From NCBI RefSeq assembly GCF_036320965.1, contig NC_092261.1, positions 9,404,697-9,468,696 on the forward strand: a stretch of 64,000 bases of DNA, written 5' to 3'. Below the pieces are notes generated by a model. That model was not told where the DNA came from. It worked only from the letters and a program-made list of their open reading frames with translations, and did no database searches. Position 1 is the first letter of the stretch, and each line of letters begins with the position of its first letter. A program made the translations under genes and the position numbers. The stretch comes from Panulirus ornatus. Its lineage: Eukaryota; Arthropoda; Malacostraca; Decapoda; Palinuridae. Positions 49,506 to 62,009 of the stretch are shown here, in pieces.

Positions 49506-49530
49506 GCACTATGCGTGCATAGTGCCATTG
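49501..49530. other. Perfect 14-bp inverted repeat at the LINE 5' end
   Basis: CAATGGCACTATGC and GCATAGTGCCATTG flank a 2-base centre (GT). The right arm is native LINE coding sequence (codons for IVPL). The left arm is its reverse complement and lies directly against (TA)n. Confidence 0.95.
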
Positions 49531-50862
49531 TACAAAGGCAAAGGGGATAAGAGTGAGTGCTCAAATTACAGAGGTATAAGTTTGTTGAGTATTCCTGGTA
49601 AATTATATGGGAGGGTATTGATCGAGAGGGTGAAGGCATGTACAGAGCATCAGATTGGGGAAGAGCAGTGCGGTTTCAGAAGTGGTAGAGGATGTGTGGA
49701 TCAGGTGTTTGCTTTGAAGAATGTATGTGAGAAATACTTAGAAAAGCAAATGGATTTGTATGTAGCATTTATGGATCTGGAGAAGGCATATGATAGAGTT
49801 GATAGAGATGCTCTGTGGAAGGTATTAAGAATATATGGTGTGGGAGGCAAGTTGTTAGAAGCAGTGAAAAGTTTTTATCGAGGATGTAAGGCATGTGTAC
49901 GTGTAGGAAGAGAGGAAAGTGATTGGTTCTCAGTGAATGTAGGTTTGCGGCAGGGGTGTGTGATGTCTCCATGGTTGTTTAATTTGTTTATGGATGGGGT
50001 TGTAAGGGAGGTAAATGCAAGAGTCCTGGAAAGAGGGGCAAGTATGAAGTCTGTTGGGGATGAGAGAGCTTGGGAAGTGAGTCAGTTGTTGTTCGCTGAT
50101 GATACAGCGCTGGTGGCTGATTCATGTGAGAAACTGCAGAAGCTGGTGACTGAGTTTGGTAAAGTGTGTGGAAGAAGAAAGTTGAGAGTAAATGTGAATA
50201 AGAGCAAGGTTATTAGGTACAGTAGGGGTGAGGGTCAAGTCAATTGGGAGGTGAGTTTGAATGGAGAAAAACTGGAGGAAGTGAAGTGTTTTAGATATCT
50301 GGGAGTGGATCTGTCAGCGGATGGAACCATGGAAGCGGAAGTGGATCATAGGGTGGGGGAGGGGGCGAAAATTTTGGGAGCCTTGAAAAATGTGTGGAAG
50401 TCGAGAACATTATCTCGGAAAGCGAAAATGGGTATGTTTGAGGGAATAGTGGTTCCAACAATGTTGTATGGTTGCGAGGCGTGGGCTATGGATAGAGATG
50501 TGCGCAGGAGGATGGATGTGCTGGAAATGAGATGTTTGAGGACAATGTGTGGTGTGAGGTGGTTTGATCGAGTAAGTAACGTAAGGGTAAGAGTGATGTG
50601 TGGAAATAAAAAGAGCGTGGTTGAGAGAGCAGAAGAGGGTGTTTTGAAATGGTTTGGGCACATGGAGAGAATGAGTGAGGAGAGATTGACCAAGAGGATA
50701 TATGTGTCGGAGGTGGAGGGAACGAGGAGAAGAGGGAGACCAAATTGGAGGTGGAAAGATGGAGTGAAAAAGATTTTGTGTGATCGGGGCCTGAACATGC
50801 AGGAGGGTGAAAGGAGGGCAAGGAATAGAGTGAATTGGAGTCATGTGGTATACAGGGGTTGA
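49522..50862 (+). CDS. Reverse transcriptase of a LINE (partial, N-terminus missing)
   Basis: A 446-residue open frame for the RNA-dependent DNA polymerase that copies LINE RNA at the nicked target. Motifs in order: [10 protein letters not shown] (14-23); CGFRSGRG (50-57); FMDLEKAYD with catalytic Asp 85 (motif A); [19 protein letters not shown] (141-159, motif B); FADD with Asp 193 and 194 (motif C); NVNKSKV (224-230, motif D); FRYLGVDLS (258-266, motif E). A thumb and C-terminal region follow with YGCEAW (316-321), WFGHMERM (377-384) and [11 protein letters not shown] (405-415). The frame opens upstream with no ATG; translation of the parent element would begin further 5', so the start given is just the edge of native sequence. 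All catalytic residues are intact. Confidence 0.93.
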   Translation: MPLYKGKGDKSECSNYRGISLLSIPGKLYGRVLIERVKACTEHQIGEEQCGFRSGRGCVDQVFALKNVCEKYLEKQMDLYVAFMDLEKAYDRVDRDALWKVLRIYGVGGKLLEAVKSFYRGCKACVRVGREESDWFSVNVGLRQGCVMSPWLFNLFMDGVVREVNARVLERGASMKSVGDERAWEVSQLLFADDTALVADSCEKLQKLVTEFGKVCGRRKLRVNVNKSKVIRYSRGEGQVNWEVSLNGEKLEEVKCFRYLGVDLSADGTMEAEVDHRVGEGAKILGALKNVWKSRTLSRKAKMGMFEGIVVPTMLYGCEAWAMDRDVRRRMDVLEMRCLRTMCGVRWFDRVSNVRVRVMCGNKKSVVERAEEGVLKWFGHMERMSEERLTKRIYVSEVEGTRRRGRPNWRWKDGVKKILCDRGLNMQEGERRARNRVNWSHVVYRG

Positions 50863-51012
50863 CGTGCTGTCAGTGGATTGAATCAAGGCATGTGAAGCGT
50901 CTGGGGTAAACCATGGAAAGCTGTGTAGGTATGTATATTTGCGTGTGTGGACGTGTGTATGTACATGTGTATGGGGGGGGGGGGTTGGGCCATTTCTTTC
51001 GTCTGTTTCCTT

Positions 51013-51050
51013 GCGCTACCTCGCAAACGCGGGAGACAGCGACAAAGTAT
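51013..51050 (+). other. LINE 3' stem-loop tail
   Basis: CCTCGC-AAAC-GCGGGA (51019-51034) forms a short stem with a four-base loop near the 3' end, followed by GACAGCGACAAAGTATAAAA. The same tail with loop TAAT ends the SINE-like copies at 24231-24246 and 22602-22617. In LINE biology such tails are where the reverse transcriptase recognises its RNA. Confidence 0.7.
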
Positions 51051-51058
51051 AAAAAAAA

Positions 51059-51075
<17 letters not shown>

Positions 51076-51114
<39 letters not shown>
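51076..51114. repeat. (TA)n microsatellite at the LINE 3' junction
   Basis: About 19 TA units directly after the A run. Confidence 0.95.
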
Positions 51115-51118
<4 letters not shown>

Positions 51119-51460
51119 AGAGCATGTTCTCATAATAATGCACGAGGAGATGGGTCTAAGTTTTCCCAGGGTAGAGGGAGCGAGTATGAGGGAAGGAAGT
51201 TGATCCTCAAGCCTCTTAAAACACAGGATAAGGAGACTCAAGTGTGCACACGAATAGCACCAGAGCTGACGGGCTTGCCAGGCGGCGGCGGCGGCGGCGG
51301 CGTCCTTCTCCTCCTCCTCCTCCAACACCAGCACTCCTCCACCACCACCACCACCAAGCACAGTCGCCGTTAGCTTTCTAGTGTGCTCTCTCTTGCCTGA
51401 GCAGCGCCTGAAGGGATTTAGCTATTACTGTGTTTCTACTCTGAGCCCCGCAGCGTCGTT

Positions 51461-51468
<8 letters not shown>

Positions 51469-51520
<52 letters not shown>
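51469..51520. repeat. (TC)n microsatellite
   Basis: About 26 TC units. Confidence 0.95.
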
Positions 51521-51523
<3 letters not shown>

Positions 51524-51919
51524 CCCAGCGTTCCGAACTCCAGCTATATTCGAACCTCATCGATACCTTGAACCTTTGACATCCGAGGCTGTTCATTCGT
51601 GGTCGTAACGAGGGGTTTCAAAACCCCGGTTCGAGACGTGTCTCGTATATCCCCAACGGCACAACGCGTCTATTCTTAGTCCTTACGTTGTTTCACGAAC
51701 TTAATAAGTTACGATGCATTAAGTCGTCCACTAACTTTTCAGTTCTTGCGCCCCCATAACATATACCGGGTTTTAAGAAGTGATAACACTGCTCTCAACG
51801 TCTGAAAAATCTTTCAAAACTAGTTTACCACACATATCAAATGCCTTCATTATGTATGCAGAGCAGAATGCGATATTTCCACTCGCATTTCGCATAGTTT
51901 TAATGTGTAAGTGTGTGCG

Positions 51920-51922
<3 letters not shown>

Positions 51923-51963
<41 letters not shown>
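51923..51963. repeat. (TA)n microsatellite
   Basis: About 20 TA units. Confidence 0.95.
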
Positions 51964-51966
<3 letters not shown>

Positions 51967-52168
51967 CATAATACCTTCCAACAGCACTGACTCCAACGCC
52001 GGAGCATTGGTGTGGTAGCTGTGTACGCTAACCACTCGTCTATATTGCCCATAATAGGGATATTCGATAACTAGTAATCAAATACCCTTCGTCTCACGTC
52101 CATGAACAATGGGGGGGGGGGGGTCTCCTTGCTGTTGGAGAGCATTATGCGTTGTAGGAAAGTGCGCA

Positions 52169-52172
<4 letters not shown>

Positions 52173-52234
<62 letters not shown>
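52173..52234. repeat. (TA)n microsatellite
   Basis: About 31 TA units. Confidence 0.95.
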
Positions 52235-52237
<3 letters not shown>

Positions 52238-52460
52238 GTTGATGCTTGTAGACACCCCTAAAAGAGGCAACATGCCATGCAGGGGGGTCAGCGTTGACGA
52301 GGCTGTATCATCGTCAGGAGGCAGAAAAGACGACAGTGTCTTCGAAGACTTTCCTGAAGCAGAGGAGCTCAGCCATAAACCCTTGCTCCAGCGTAGAACC
52401 CAGCCTCGAAAGCTGCAGGGGTCGCACAAAGGAGACCACCCTAGCCTACGGTTATACCAA
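52235..52460. other. Possible low-copy repeat or exon relic next to (TA)n
   Basis: Both strands are open here. The plus frame reads DTPKRGNMPCRGVSVDEAV, then SSSGGRKDDSVFEDF. The minus frame is Ser/Leu-rich. It is non-repetitive within the window and its family is not recognised. Confidence 0.2.
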
Positions 52461-52492
52461 ATTATGATAATGATATTATGTTGTTCAGACTT

Positions 52493-52494
<2 letters not shown>

Positions 52495-52531
<37 letters not shown>
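52495..52531. repeat. (GT)n microsatellite
   Basis: About 18 GT units. Confidence 0.95.
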
Positions 52532-52533
<2 letters not shown>

Positions 52534-52885
52534 AACGTTTAAGAGACTGTTAACCTGTGATATTTACAAGCTCGTTAAGGTCAAGAGGGGTCGTAGATAA
52601 AGCTATATGATTCAACAAAACCTCAAAGTCATGAGAATCAGTGATTCACGAATACCCATAAAGACACAGAAGCGGTATTCACCCCCTATGACTCTTAACT
52701 GTCTCTAAGGAAAAGGTCAGAAAGGGAAATTAGAATAATGACTCATTCATATCCTTAATGGAGGACAAATTACAGCTATATCATCCCCTAATTGCTCTTT
52801 GAAATCAGCAGAAACGTTAACACCGATTCATATACGTTCCTCAGATAGGAAAAGAATTTCAGATTCGCGGCCCTGAATCTCAAGG

Positions 52886-52888
<3 letters not shown>

Positions 52889-52949
<61 letters not shown>
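52889..52949. repeat. (GA)n microsatellite
   Basis: About 30 GA units. Confidence 0.95.
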
Positions 52950-52952
<3 letters not shown>

Positions 52953-54360
52953 TACGGTCCCGCCGTTACAAAATGGTTGAGATTCCTGGTATTATCAAGA
53001 AATATTAGCTAGATTATCAGACTCGCCTTCCGTTACTGCCCAAGAGATTATAAAGAAGAGACGCGGAAGTCGCGAGGATTATGAATCGTCTTCGTAAAAG
53101 ATACGACCTTCGGCCTTGAAGTCGAGGGGTCGAATGGATTTTCTCGTCCATCACGGAACCTCGAATTGGACTTCGAAGCTTTATTTTCCAGGAGTTCGGT
53201 TTTACGCTGCCAACTGGAATGGCAAGGGCGACAAAATTTCTTCCCTTGTACCAAACGTCTGTGTGAAAATCACGAGACACTGGCGCATCTCTCTGCAGAA
53301 CGCTCACACTCCTGTCACTTAAATTCGAACTAGTAACGATGAAAATAGTGTGTCTGGCGGTTCATTCCTGCGCGCATTCCCTCAGGACGACCAGTGTGGA
53401 CCTTGAGCCATCATTCCCTGGGGTCGTTCCATCTCAAAGTAGAAAATACATATATGGGAGACCCCGTCACAAACATACTCGCCCCAGTAGACGCTTCTAA
53501 TGTGTGGCGGAGGAGAGGCGAGAAGGATAACAAGTGGGTGTTATGTTGCCAAACAGTGAAGGACGGAGGAGCTGCTACATTGAGCGCCTGTAACCCGTGA
53601 CAGCACAACAACCCGGGAAAAGGAAGGAGTGAGAAGGATGTCAAAGTCATCATCTCCGGCAGAACACGGTTCACGTAAACCTTAAGAGCGGAGTCAAATA
53701 CCGCACACAAACAAAAAATAATCAGTCCCAAAATTACAGGAGGGCGAAGGATTATATATGCTACCTTGTACTTCCTAAAGACAAGCGTTGAAAATCGTCT
53801 TTTGATAAGCTAATCCACAATTCGAACTTGGGGGGGGGAAGAAAAGAAAATAATATATTCCCCTGACGTGCAGATGCAAAGGTGTGTTTGAGAAGGTGGA
53901 TCCAATACGTATTACGCGTTAAGCGATCCAGATGCTAAAACCTCCATGAATACCTGATGCCAGAGAACAAAACCTTCGCCAATGAATTGAAAAAAAAATA
54001 AGGTAAACTTCCATGGAACAAATCACTCGTGCGGATCTTATCAGCTGAGGCAGACCTACGAGAACGCGTCTAAATAAACCAGGCGAACCATGATGCCCTT
54101 ACTGGCTCGTCCAGGTCTGGCCACCACCACCGTTGCTCCTCTGACTCAACCGCTTGTGTTATCTTCCGAGTGAGTCAAGCACCTTCACTCGGGGGGTGTA
54201 CAGTGCTGTTGCTGTGTAGGGAGAGTGAGGTGTGGGGAGGGAGAGGAGTGAGGTGGGCTAGGAAGAACAGGAGGAGGAGGGGCGTAGGATGAGTGAGATG
54301 CTCCGGGGTGTACAGAGGTGTGGAGAGACGCAGGCTGTAGTGGGCCGAGTGTGTGGAGTG
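52950..54360. other. Stretch without recognised genes
   Basis: Overlapping frames of 68-106 codons on both strands around 53017-53731; none is recognised. Confidence 0.4.

Positions 54361-54363
<3 letters not shown>

Positions 54364-54418
<55 letters not shown>
54364..54418. repeat. (GT)n microsatellite
   Basis: About 27 GT units. Confidence 0.95.
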
Positions 54419-54420
<2 letters not shown>

Positions 54421-55294
54421 AGGCTCTCGGTGGTACGGAATGGTGGGAGGAGGAGGAGGAGCTGTTGATGGTCGGGCGTGTGGATGATAACGAGTATTTA
54501 TTCCATAACTCATTACGAAGTCATCCGTCTAAGTGAAAATAAACAAACTGTCTCGGTGGCAGTTTAATTGAAGGTCACACAACGGGGAAGGAGCGGGTTA
54601 GGCAAGCCTGATGCGTTCGGAGGGTACAATGCATCGACACAGAGGGACAACAGGTGGGTCAGGGGGAGTTCTAAGCACCGAGTGGATCCTTCTTCTGTCG
54701 GATTGGATCAAGTGAAACTGGTACAAAAGAGGGTCAGAGCGCGTTCAAGTACAATCAATGCAAGTGGGCAAGTTACGAATTCAATCGGAGAGACAGAACA
54801 CACAGACAAATGACAGGTGCACGATATATGGTATATCTCAAGCCTCTTTACGCTTCGGCTATAGCTGCAGAATATCTTGAAGATTATCATTATCAGAGAA
54901 ATGATCATAAAGGTTTCCTTACCACTGGCCTTGAGTTAGAGAACCTGAGATCACTGACATTAAGCCACTACGCAAGATAAATGCTTTGGTCTGTGTCTAT
55001 CATGTGTAAAGCAGATCTGGTATTGACCACTCGCCTGGCCATAGCTTTAGACACACTGCCTGGTATGGCTTCGATATTTCTCACTCACATCATCATGCTT
55101 GAAAACCCTGGGAGTCATCCATTATCACAGCTGCCAGGCTCTTCAGTGTCTCTTCCTTGTGGTTTAAGTCTTCGCGGGCTTCTGCAAGGAGGAGAGTATA
55201 GCCCATGGCTCTAATTAGACCAAGTCTGATACCAGGAGGTACAACAGGTAGGATGTGATGAGCCGAAGTAGCAGCTGACTTAAGAGTGAAAGAA

Positions 55295-55543
<249 letters not shown>

Positions 55544-56246
55544 AGCAGTGGCGTGTGAGTGGTATATCATCTATCTATTCTCAAGAGTGTGAAGGACGAA
55601 ACAACACAAAGGTGGGACTGAGGGGATGCGCTAAAGTCTCTCCAGGAACAAAGACACCATCATGTTTCCTACATCAAGTGTACTTCAGGTGTCATGTATA
55701 TCGCGTGTACTGTATAAGTACAGCAGATGTAATGCATCATGTTCAACGTATGTAATAAGTACATCCACTGAGAGGAAGTGTAATCTTTTTTTATATTTTT
55801 TTTCTTCGCCTTTTCAGGCTCTGAGAAGGAAGGTCAAGGTGTCGACATAAACCAAGAAGTTAACCTTAACTAAACTCGTGAAATGGACGGAGCGCGTAGT
55901 TACTTGAGCACAACAGACTCTCCTTGATGAGCTTAATTAATGTACTTTGTTAAATAGGTCGGACGTCATGAGGGCATCATGATGCAAGTGTTTTTTTCTT
56001 TTTCTTACCTTCCCTCTGTCGTCTCGTTCTCATTCCGTCGTTTTCAACAGTCGTCCTCTGTTTTCTGACCGTTAGCGTCCCTCGCCGCTTCCTGTTTTCT
56101 ATGGCTTCCCACCCGTTTGCCGTTCTCTCATATGTCTCCGCGATCTTCCCTCCCCCCCTCTAACATTTCGTGTTTTGAGGATACACTCTCTCCCGTCCTC
56201 TGGTATTTGAGTATGCATGAATCTCCCTATTTCCCTGTGCCTCATC

Positions 56247-56608
56247 ACAATTTCCCCTCACTGCACCGTAACACCCTGGGGAGTTCGCTCCTCCCGCACG
56301 GCACAATGTCCCTTCACTGCACCGTAGCGCCATGGGGAGGGAGGTCCCTCCTCCCGCACGACACAATGTCCCTTCACTGCACCGTAGCGCCATGGGGAGG
56401 GAGGTCTCTCCTCCCGCACGGCACAATGTCCCCTCACTGCACCGTAGCGCCACGGGGAGGGAGGTCTCTCCTCCCGCACGGCACAATGTCCCCTCACTGC
56501 ACCGTAGCGCCACGGGGAGGGAGGTCTCTCCTCCCGCACGACACAATGTCCCCTCACTGCACCGTAGCGCCACGGGGAGGGAGGTCTCTCCTCCCGCACG
56601 ACACAATG
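56247..56608. repeat. 60-bp minisatellite
   Basis: One 55-bp leading unit and five units at exact 60-bp steps from 56302, each with CACTGCACCGTAGCGCCA, GGGGAGGGAGGT and CTCCTCCCGCACG. GGGAGG and CCTCCC in each unit are inverted. Units differ at a few sites only. Because 60 is divisible by three, frames of 113-181 codons stay open on both strands. Confidence 0.97.
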
Positions 56609-56619
56609 ATTCTAACACA

Positions 56620-56786
56620 GTTATCATTAACCCAAGCACATTTCCATCACGAGAGCAACTAATACCGGACGCGAACTGGCACACGCCTCTTACACTAATG
56701 GAATAATATGATTTACTTTCAACTGGGGTTATCCGGATGCGTAATCAACGCTTCCCACCAGCGCCAATGATACATCACGTGCACCA

Positions 56787-56827
<41 letters not shown>

Positions 56828-58075
56828 ACCCTAGACGGTGCCATGTCCCTTTCATTCCTCCTCTTGGCGATAGATACTGTGATCACTTTGCCAACCGGTG
56901 CATTACCATTATCAACCGGCCACACCACTGCCCGTGTAACCGTCGCCCCGTGCCACAGCCACGGTGCAGTCATACCAGGAGCAGGTAGAGTGTGTGACCA
57001 TACCGTAAGTGCCAGTGTCATATCACACTGCATCAGCCAGTAGATAACATCGTACTGCAATTTACCGTACCACTAAACTGTGGTAGTTAAGTGTACCACT
57101 GCGTGGGACGAACCAGTCAACCACGTTACAGTCACAACCCAGTGTAGTAATGTAGTGCACCATCAGTGTCCACCTATACACTGTGGTACTGACTACACTG
57201 TCATCATTGTATGTCGATGTATTGGGCTCCTTGTATGCCTTATACTTGATTCCAACCCACCCTCGCTCTCATTGCAATGCTTTGTCTATGTACATCAAAA
57301 CAGACGAAGATTCTCAATCTAAAAACTAAACTACACCATGTGGTCCACCACTGTACCTGCTTACGTATGGATACACCGCCACTCTGTGCTGGAGGGCATA
57401 CACTGCTTTGTTGTGTCGCTAGGTACACTATCATGATTGGTGGTGGTGAGGGGCGGTGGTGGTGGGAGACACACACACACACACACACAATTAGGGGACG
57501 CAGGTGTGGTTGGTGGGCGAGGGAGACTGGTATGGCCTCCTTCAGCAGGTACTACGACTATAGGACGAGATCCCCCTCATCACACTACCACTTCCTCCTC
57601 TGGTGCCGTCAGATGGTCACTTACTCTCTGCTCCTAATCTTTTCATCCCCTTTTCTCTCTCATTATCTGCGTCAGTGGTTTTTTTTTTTTCCTCCTTTCC
57701 TAAGTTTTCTAACCTAGGCTCCTCTTTAGCCTGTCAACTTCAGGTGTCTCATCTATCCTGGGCTCTTCTTTAGCCTGCTTACTTCAGGTGTCTCATCTGT
57801 ATCATGAATGGAACGTCTCTTTCCCCTTTTCTTTGTTCTAAATCCATGCTTTCTCGGTTATGTATTTTCTCTCAGCTTCTCATCTTCCTCTGTGATCTTC
57901 TTTTACATCTTTCCACTTATCACTTGCTAATAAACCACTTTTTTTTCTATTTATCTATTTCGGTCTTTTAGTTTTTCCTTCTCTCTCTCAAGTGGTTCCT
58001 CGTTTTGTCCTTTATCTCCTTCTTATCCTTCCTCTCCTCCTCTTTTTGCTCCTTTTGTGATGGTCTCCACCCTTC
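56620..58075. other. Stretch without recognised genes
   Basis: Contains (GT)n at 56790-56823 and (CA)n at 57470-57490, with scattered GTGGTACTGACTAC-like words, a weak hint of a decayed repeat. Nothing firm is seen. Confidence 0.4.
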
Positions 58076-58079
58076 TCCA

Positions 58080-58265
58080 TCCCTCATGTCCCATCCCTAC
58101 ACTCATGTCCCATCTGTAATCCCCAGTTCTCCTCACTATACCTATGTCCAGTCTCACTACCCATGTCCCATTTCTATATACCCAAGTCTCGTCTCCATAA
58201 CCACGTCCCATTTCTTTACCTCTGTCCAGCCTCCCTACTTAAGTCTCGTCTCTATACCCACATGT
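58080..58265. repeat. Degenerate minisatellite, about 25-bp unit
   Basis: Variants of CCATGTCCCATCTCTATACC recur about seven times with diverged spacing. Confidence 0.7.
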
Positions 58266-58269
58266 AGGT

Positions 58270-59100
58270 ACCAATCCTCTTTCCAGATTACAGATTGTAG
58301 GTGTGGTAAGTTCTCATCCTTACCCACGGCATTCAGCCACTATTTCCCCCCCCCCCTCCCAGTCCCCATAATAATAGATTCACGAATCATCGAACCCATT
58401 CAAACTGATAAGTGAGGCAAGTTCCTTCAACACCAAACTTTTGGGGAATGCAAGTCAACGCCACCAGCTCGATCAATGGATGCTATGCTGGTCCTTCCAC
58501 CAAGTCTATAACACCAGGAAATCTCCCTCTAAAGTCCAAAATTGCCAACATGGAAAGCTACAACCCCGACATGCAACACTAAACCTGGTTTTTTTTTTTC
58601 GTACCTTCGAAGTGATTTTAGAAAGCATAAAACACCGTCGTGGGATGAAATATAAAAGTGTTTATGAACCCCCCCCTTGAGCACGACGGGGAGAGAATGG
58701 GCATGATGGCGTGACCTTTGACCTGCTCCTTCATGGACAGGGTTAAAAGCCAGACCAAGATATAGAAAATGTAGTAACCTTCGGTTCGATGGTCGTATTC
58801 TCGTGCTCTACGGCGTCACTACGAGGACCTTGTAGTCTTTTACTACATGATACGCCCGTCAAAACTCCCAGGGCACGACCTTCCCTCTCCTTGGACATGA
58901 CGTTAACTTGATAAACCAACAAAATGACAGGAGAAAACCTCCAACCGAAGGTATCCAGATCAACCTGGTAGGTTAACACTAGGTATACAGAAGGGCATTA
59001 TTACAGGCGTTGATAAGCAAGGAGGGAATCACAGAGGGAACACTGTGCTGTAAGGGGCCAGTCTTGGATGGGAGGCACCATGTTGATCGAGGGGAATCAT
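58270..59100. other. Stretch with one relic unit of the 21-bp family
   Basis: CCCTTGAGCACGACGGGG at about 58673-58690 is a single unit of the 21-bp motif. No gene is recognised. Confidence 0.5.
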
Positions 59101-59114
59101 CGCACATCTTATCA

Positions 59115-59250
59115 AGTCTAACGTTTGATTTTCAACGTTTTTGTTACGGATTCTTGAGGCATTACTACAGCTAGACACATCTTATGAATGTCAACGTTTG
59201 ATCTTTAACGTTCATGGCAGGCATTCTGAGGCATTACTCAAGCTACATCA
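59115..59250. repeat. Degenerate tandem duplication, about 70-bp unit
   Basis: AACGTTTGATTTTCAACGTT, then ATTCTTGAGGCATTACT, is followed by AACGTTTGATCTTTAACGTT, then ATTCTGAGGCATTACT. Confidence 0.75.
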
Positions 59251-59453
59251 TAAACAACCCCGTTCATGCAAGAGCGAACATATTCAAGTCACTCAGCAAC
59301 ACACCCACAGTTCACAATGTTGCATGGCATCCCGCCATCACTGATTCTGAGCTGGATGACGAAGAAGCAATCACAAGAAACGCTGACACGGACCTGACGC
59401 AAACCCCACAGAAGGCACAGATGGAATGTATCGATGGCGATGAAAATCCCTGA
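59214..59453 (+). other. Open frame of 79 codons, unknown
   Basis: Reads SYIINNPVHARANIFKSL, then HNVAWHPAITDSELDDEEA, and ends in a Gln/Asp-rich part. Composition is protein-like but no family is recognised. The left end lies in a tandem duplication. It could be an exon remnant or transposon remnant, or chance. Confidence 0.15.
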
Positions 59454-59459
59454 AATTGA

Positions 59460-61790
59460 TGATACGTTCACTGCTGGCCTGACTGTACTACTGAGCGAGG
59501 AGGAACGAGTCTTATCCCTCCCTCCAGAAATTGTGGGTATAAAAGCAGCACTTACCGGGTGACCCCAAACTTTGGAAATGGCTGTCATTAACCGTGACCC
59601 CGTCTGACCTCACTAATTAGCCAATCCAAGACGCCATTTAGGAGGTGTGTGACCCCCCCCCCGCCACCCCCAATAACCTTAACAAATGGTATTGGTTGTG
59701 GCGGCTAATAGTTTGCTGGCTCACTCCAGTAATTGCAGGGTTACTAGGCGTAATGGAAATTACAACCAAGGGTTGTTAGTAACCTGTTCCCAGTAATCTA
59801 TAAGCTACTCGAAGGAGTGTTGTAAGCTCTGGTCATAACCCAGCTTGCGTGGGGACCGTAAAAACATGTATGTCAAAGCCCGGTTGGCTGGGTTGGACAT
59901 CACAACGTCATTCTAAAACAATTAAAAGAAAAAAAAAGATAGAAAATCGACGGTACAAAACAACTTAAAAAAAAAGTTCATTTGTTGGTGATAATGTTGT
60001 TGCGTGTGATTATCATCTGTGGGTTACGGGGTGAGTGTTTTACACTAGTGTTGCCCCCGTCTTATTAACCTTGTATTCATGTACAGTGTCTTTACTCCTA
60101 TTTATGTATACACACACACACACACACACACGCATACACCCTAGCTTATGCCAGGTGTGTGTGTGTGTGTGTGTGTGTGTGAGTGTGTGTGTACCTCCTG
60201 CGTGCGCACGCATTTTAGGTCGTGTCTGCCACGTCCTTGTTTACACAATGTCACATATTTGTTTGCGTACCAATTCGAGTATGTTTGCATTACGGCCATA
60301 AATGTACACGTGTGGCGCGTGTTAAACTGCTCCGTTCATTCGGGCACTCCCGCTAAAGAAGCTGTGAATTTACGTAACTTTATGATCGTTCTATACGAAT
60401 AACTACACCAGCCCATATTGGACATGACGTAAACCCGGGAACGAAAAGAGTTGTGGCACCACAGATCCCAGAACGCGTACGGAGACGATACGCTTTCACT
60501 CTCTCTCGCGCGAGAGCGTGCGCGTCAGGGTCTGCGTACAGAAGAGGGAGGATGATGAGGGGTTGGGGGGGGTTGGGGTTTCGAGGAGGCGGGAGAACTT
60601 GTCCAAACAAACTCTCCCAGACGTTAAATGATGGTACAACAACAACGGGCAAACAGTTCTCGGAGAATATGGTGGTAGGGGGAGCTAGACTAGAGAGGGG
60701 TTCCTCTTTGGGCTAGCACCATCAAGATGCGGTAGGGTGAGGAGGGGTATGTGTGTGGGGGTGTATGTGTGTGTGTGGGGGAAGTACCGTGGAGAGGAAA
60801 GAAGTGATGAGGGTGAGGGAGGATCATCATCTACGTTTTGTGGGTAGGAGGGCCACTACGAAGTCCTCACAACACTTGCCCCATTACAAGGGAGAGGAGT
60901 GACTGGTCCCCCGATCAGAAGGAACAAGGACCAGGCTACCTTACCTCCTACAAATCATAAATGAAAGAAAAAAAAAAGATAAAACAGAAAAAAAAGAGAT
61001 ATACACTGACTAGTTGGCTGGATATAGAGCGAGACGAGGGAGGAAAAAGAAAGAGGAGACGACATCGAGCGGAATGGTGAGGAAAGTGATGGGGAAACAA
61101 CAGTAATGGTGAGGAGTGTGACGGAAAACCACCAGCTGGATGGGACCAGTGAGCAGGTACGATATCCACAGGGATGTGATTCGTGCCGCCGTCAGCGGCT
61201 ACCTCACTACGCCCAGCACCAGGCTCGTCGTGTGAACGGTAAGGCAAAAGGATCATAGGAAGGGGATCAAGGATCTTTCATCAGCAGATCCCCCAGTAGC
61301 CAGAGAATCATCCCATAAATCGTTACAAAGTTGGATTATTACAATGGCTTTCAGTCTCTTGTACTCTGAGAGGCCAAACAAATGCGGATACATGCTTCAG
61401 AATTTCAGGTGTCTAAAAATACGGTATTGTACTCTTTCTTGCAGGGTTTGTTTAGACAATTCCTAAAAAGGCCCTATTAATTTTTTTTCTTCACAATCTA
61501 TGATATAGAGTTTTAGTTTACGTCTGAAATCTCTGGCCACAAACTTTACAATTCCCATGATCAACACACTGATCAACACGTTCGGATAGACAGACAAAGA
61601 CACCAACAGCACTTGCAGCCTTGCCTTAATACAGCAATAATATCTTATAGCCTCTTGACGGTGATGAGCGGGGGGGGGGAAAGCATCGACCAACGCTGAT
61701 GGCGCATGCGCTATGAACATTAAGTCTATCAACAGTTTACGAACTGAAGACTTAAAAGTAAACAAACTCTTGCGATATCATCAACAGCAC
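59460..61790. other. Stretch without recognised genes
   Basis: Contains (CA)n at 60111-60132 and (GT)n at 60155-60192. Frames of 80-100 codons are not recognised. Confidence 0.4.
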
Positions 61791-61792
61791 AT

Positions 61793-61794
<2 letters not shown>

Positions 61795-61859
<65 letters not shown>
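61795..61859. repeat. (TC)n microsatellite
   Basis: About 32 TC units. Confidence 0.95.
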
Positions 61860-61860
<1 letters not shown>

Positions 61861-61961
61861 ATAAACTAAATAAACATAACGTAACAGACACACGAAAATA
61901 AAGGGGAGAAAAAATATATGTGGCAATTGAATTTCAAAGCATGACCGATCGAAGAAATGTT

Positions 61962-61962
61962 C

Positions 61963-61994
<32 letters not shown>

Positions 61995-62005
61995 TGTGTG
62001 TGTGT
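61962..62005. repeat. T run followed by (GT)n
   Basis: About 20 T then about 12 GT units. Confidence 0.95.
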
Positions 62006-62009
62006 TGTA

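Larger units (their letters stand above)
49515..51074 (+). mobile_element. 5'-truncated non-LTR retrotransposon (LINE), RTE-like
   Basis: About 1.5 kb: an open reverse-transcriptase ORF (to 50862), a 3' untranslated region with a stem-loop tail at 51013-51050, and an A run to 51074, with (TA)n on both sides. The 5' part of the element, including any endonuclease domain, is absent, so it is a dead-on-arrival copy. The C-terminal features ([26 protein letters not shown]) resemble RTE/BovB-type elements; clade placement is inference. The lack of stops or frameshifts indicates a young insertion. Confidence 0.9.

Noticed and set aside
55995..56130. Possible minus-strand exon ending in AAG|GTAAGA near 56010
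   Set aside because: Open frame is Arg/Glu/Lys-rich from purine-rich DNA and has no recognisable protein features.
56117..56706. Frames of 181, 174, 124 and 113 codons
   Set aside because: Products of the 60-bp minisatellite, whose period is divisible by three; opposite strands are equally open.
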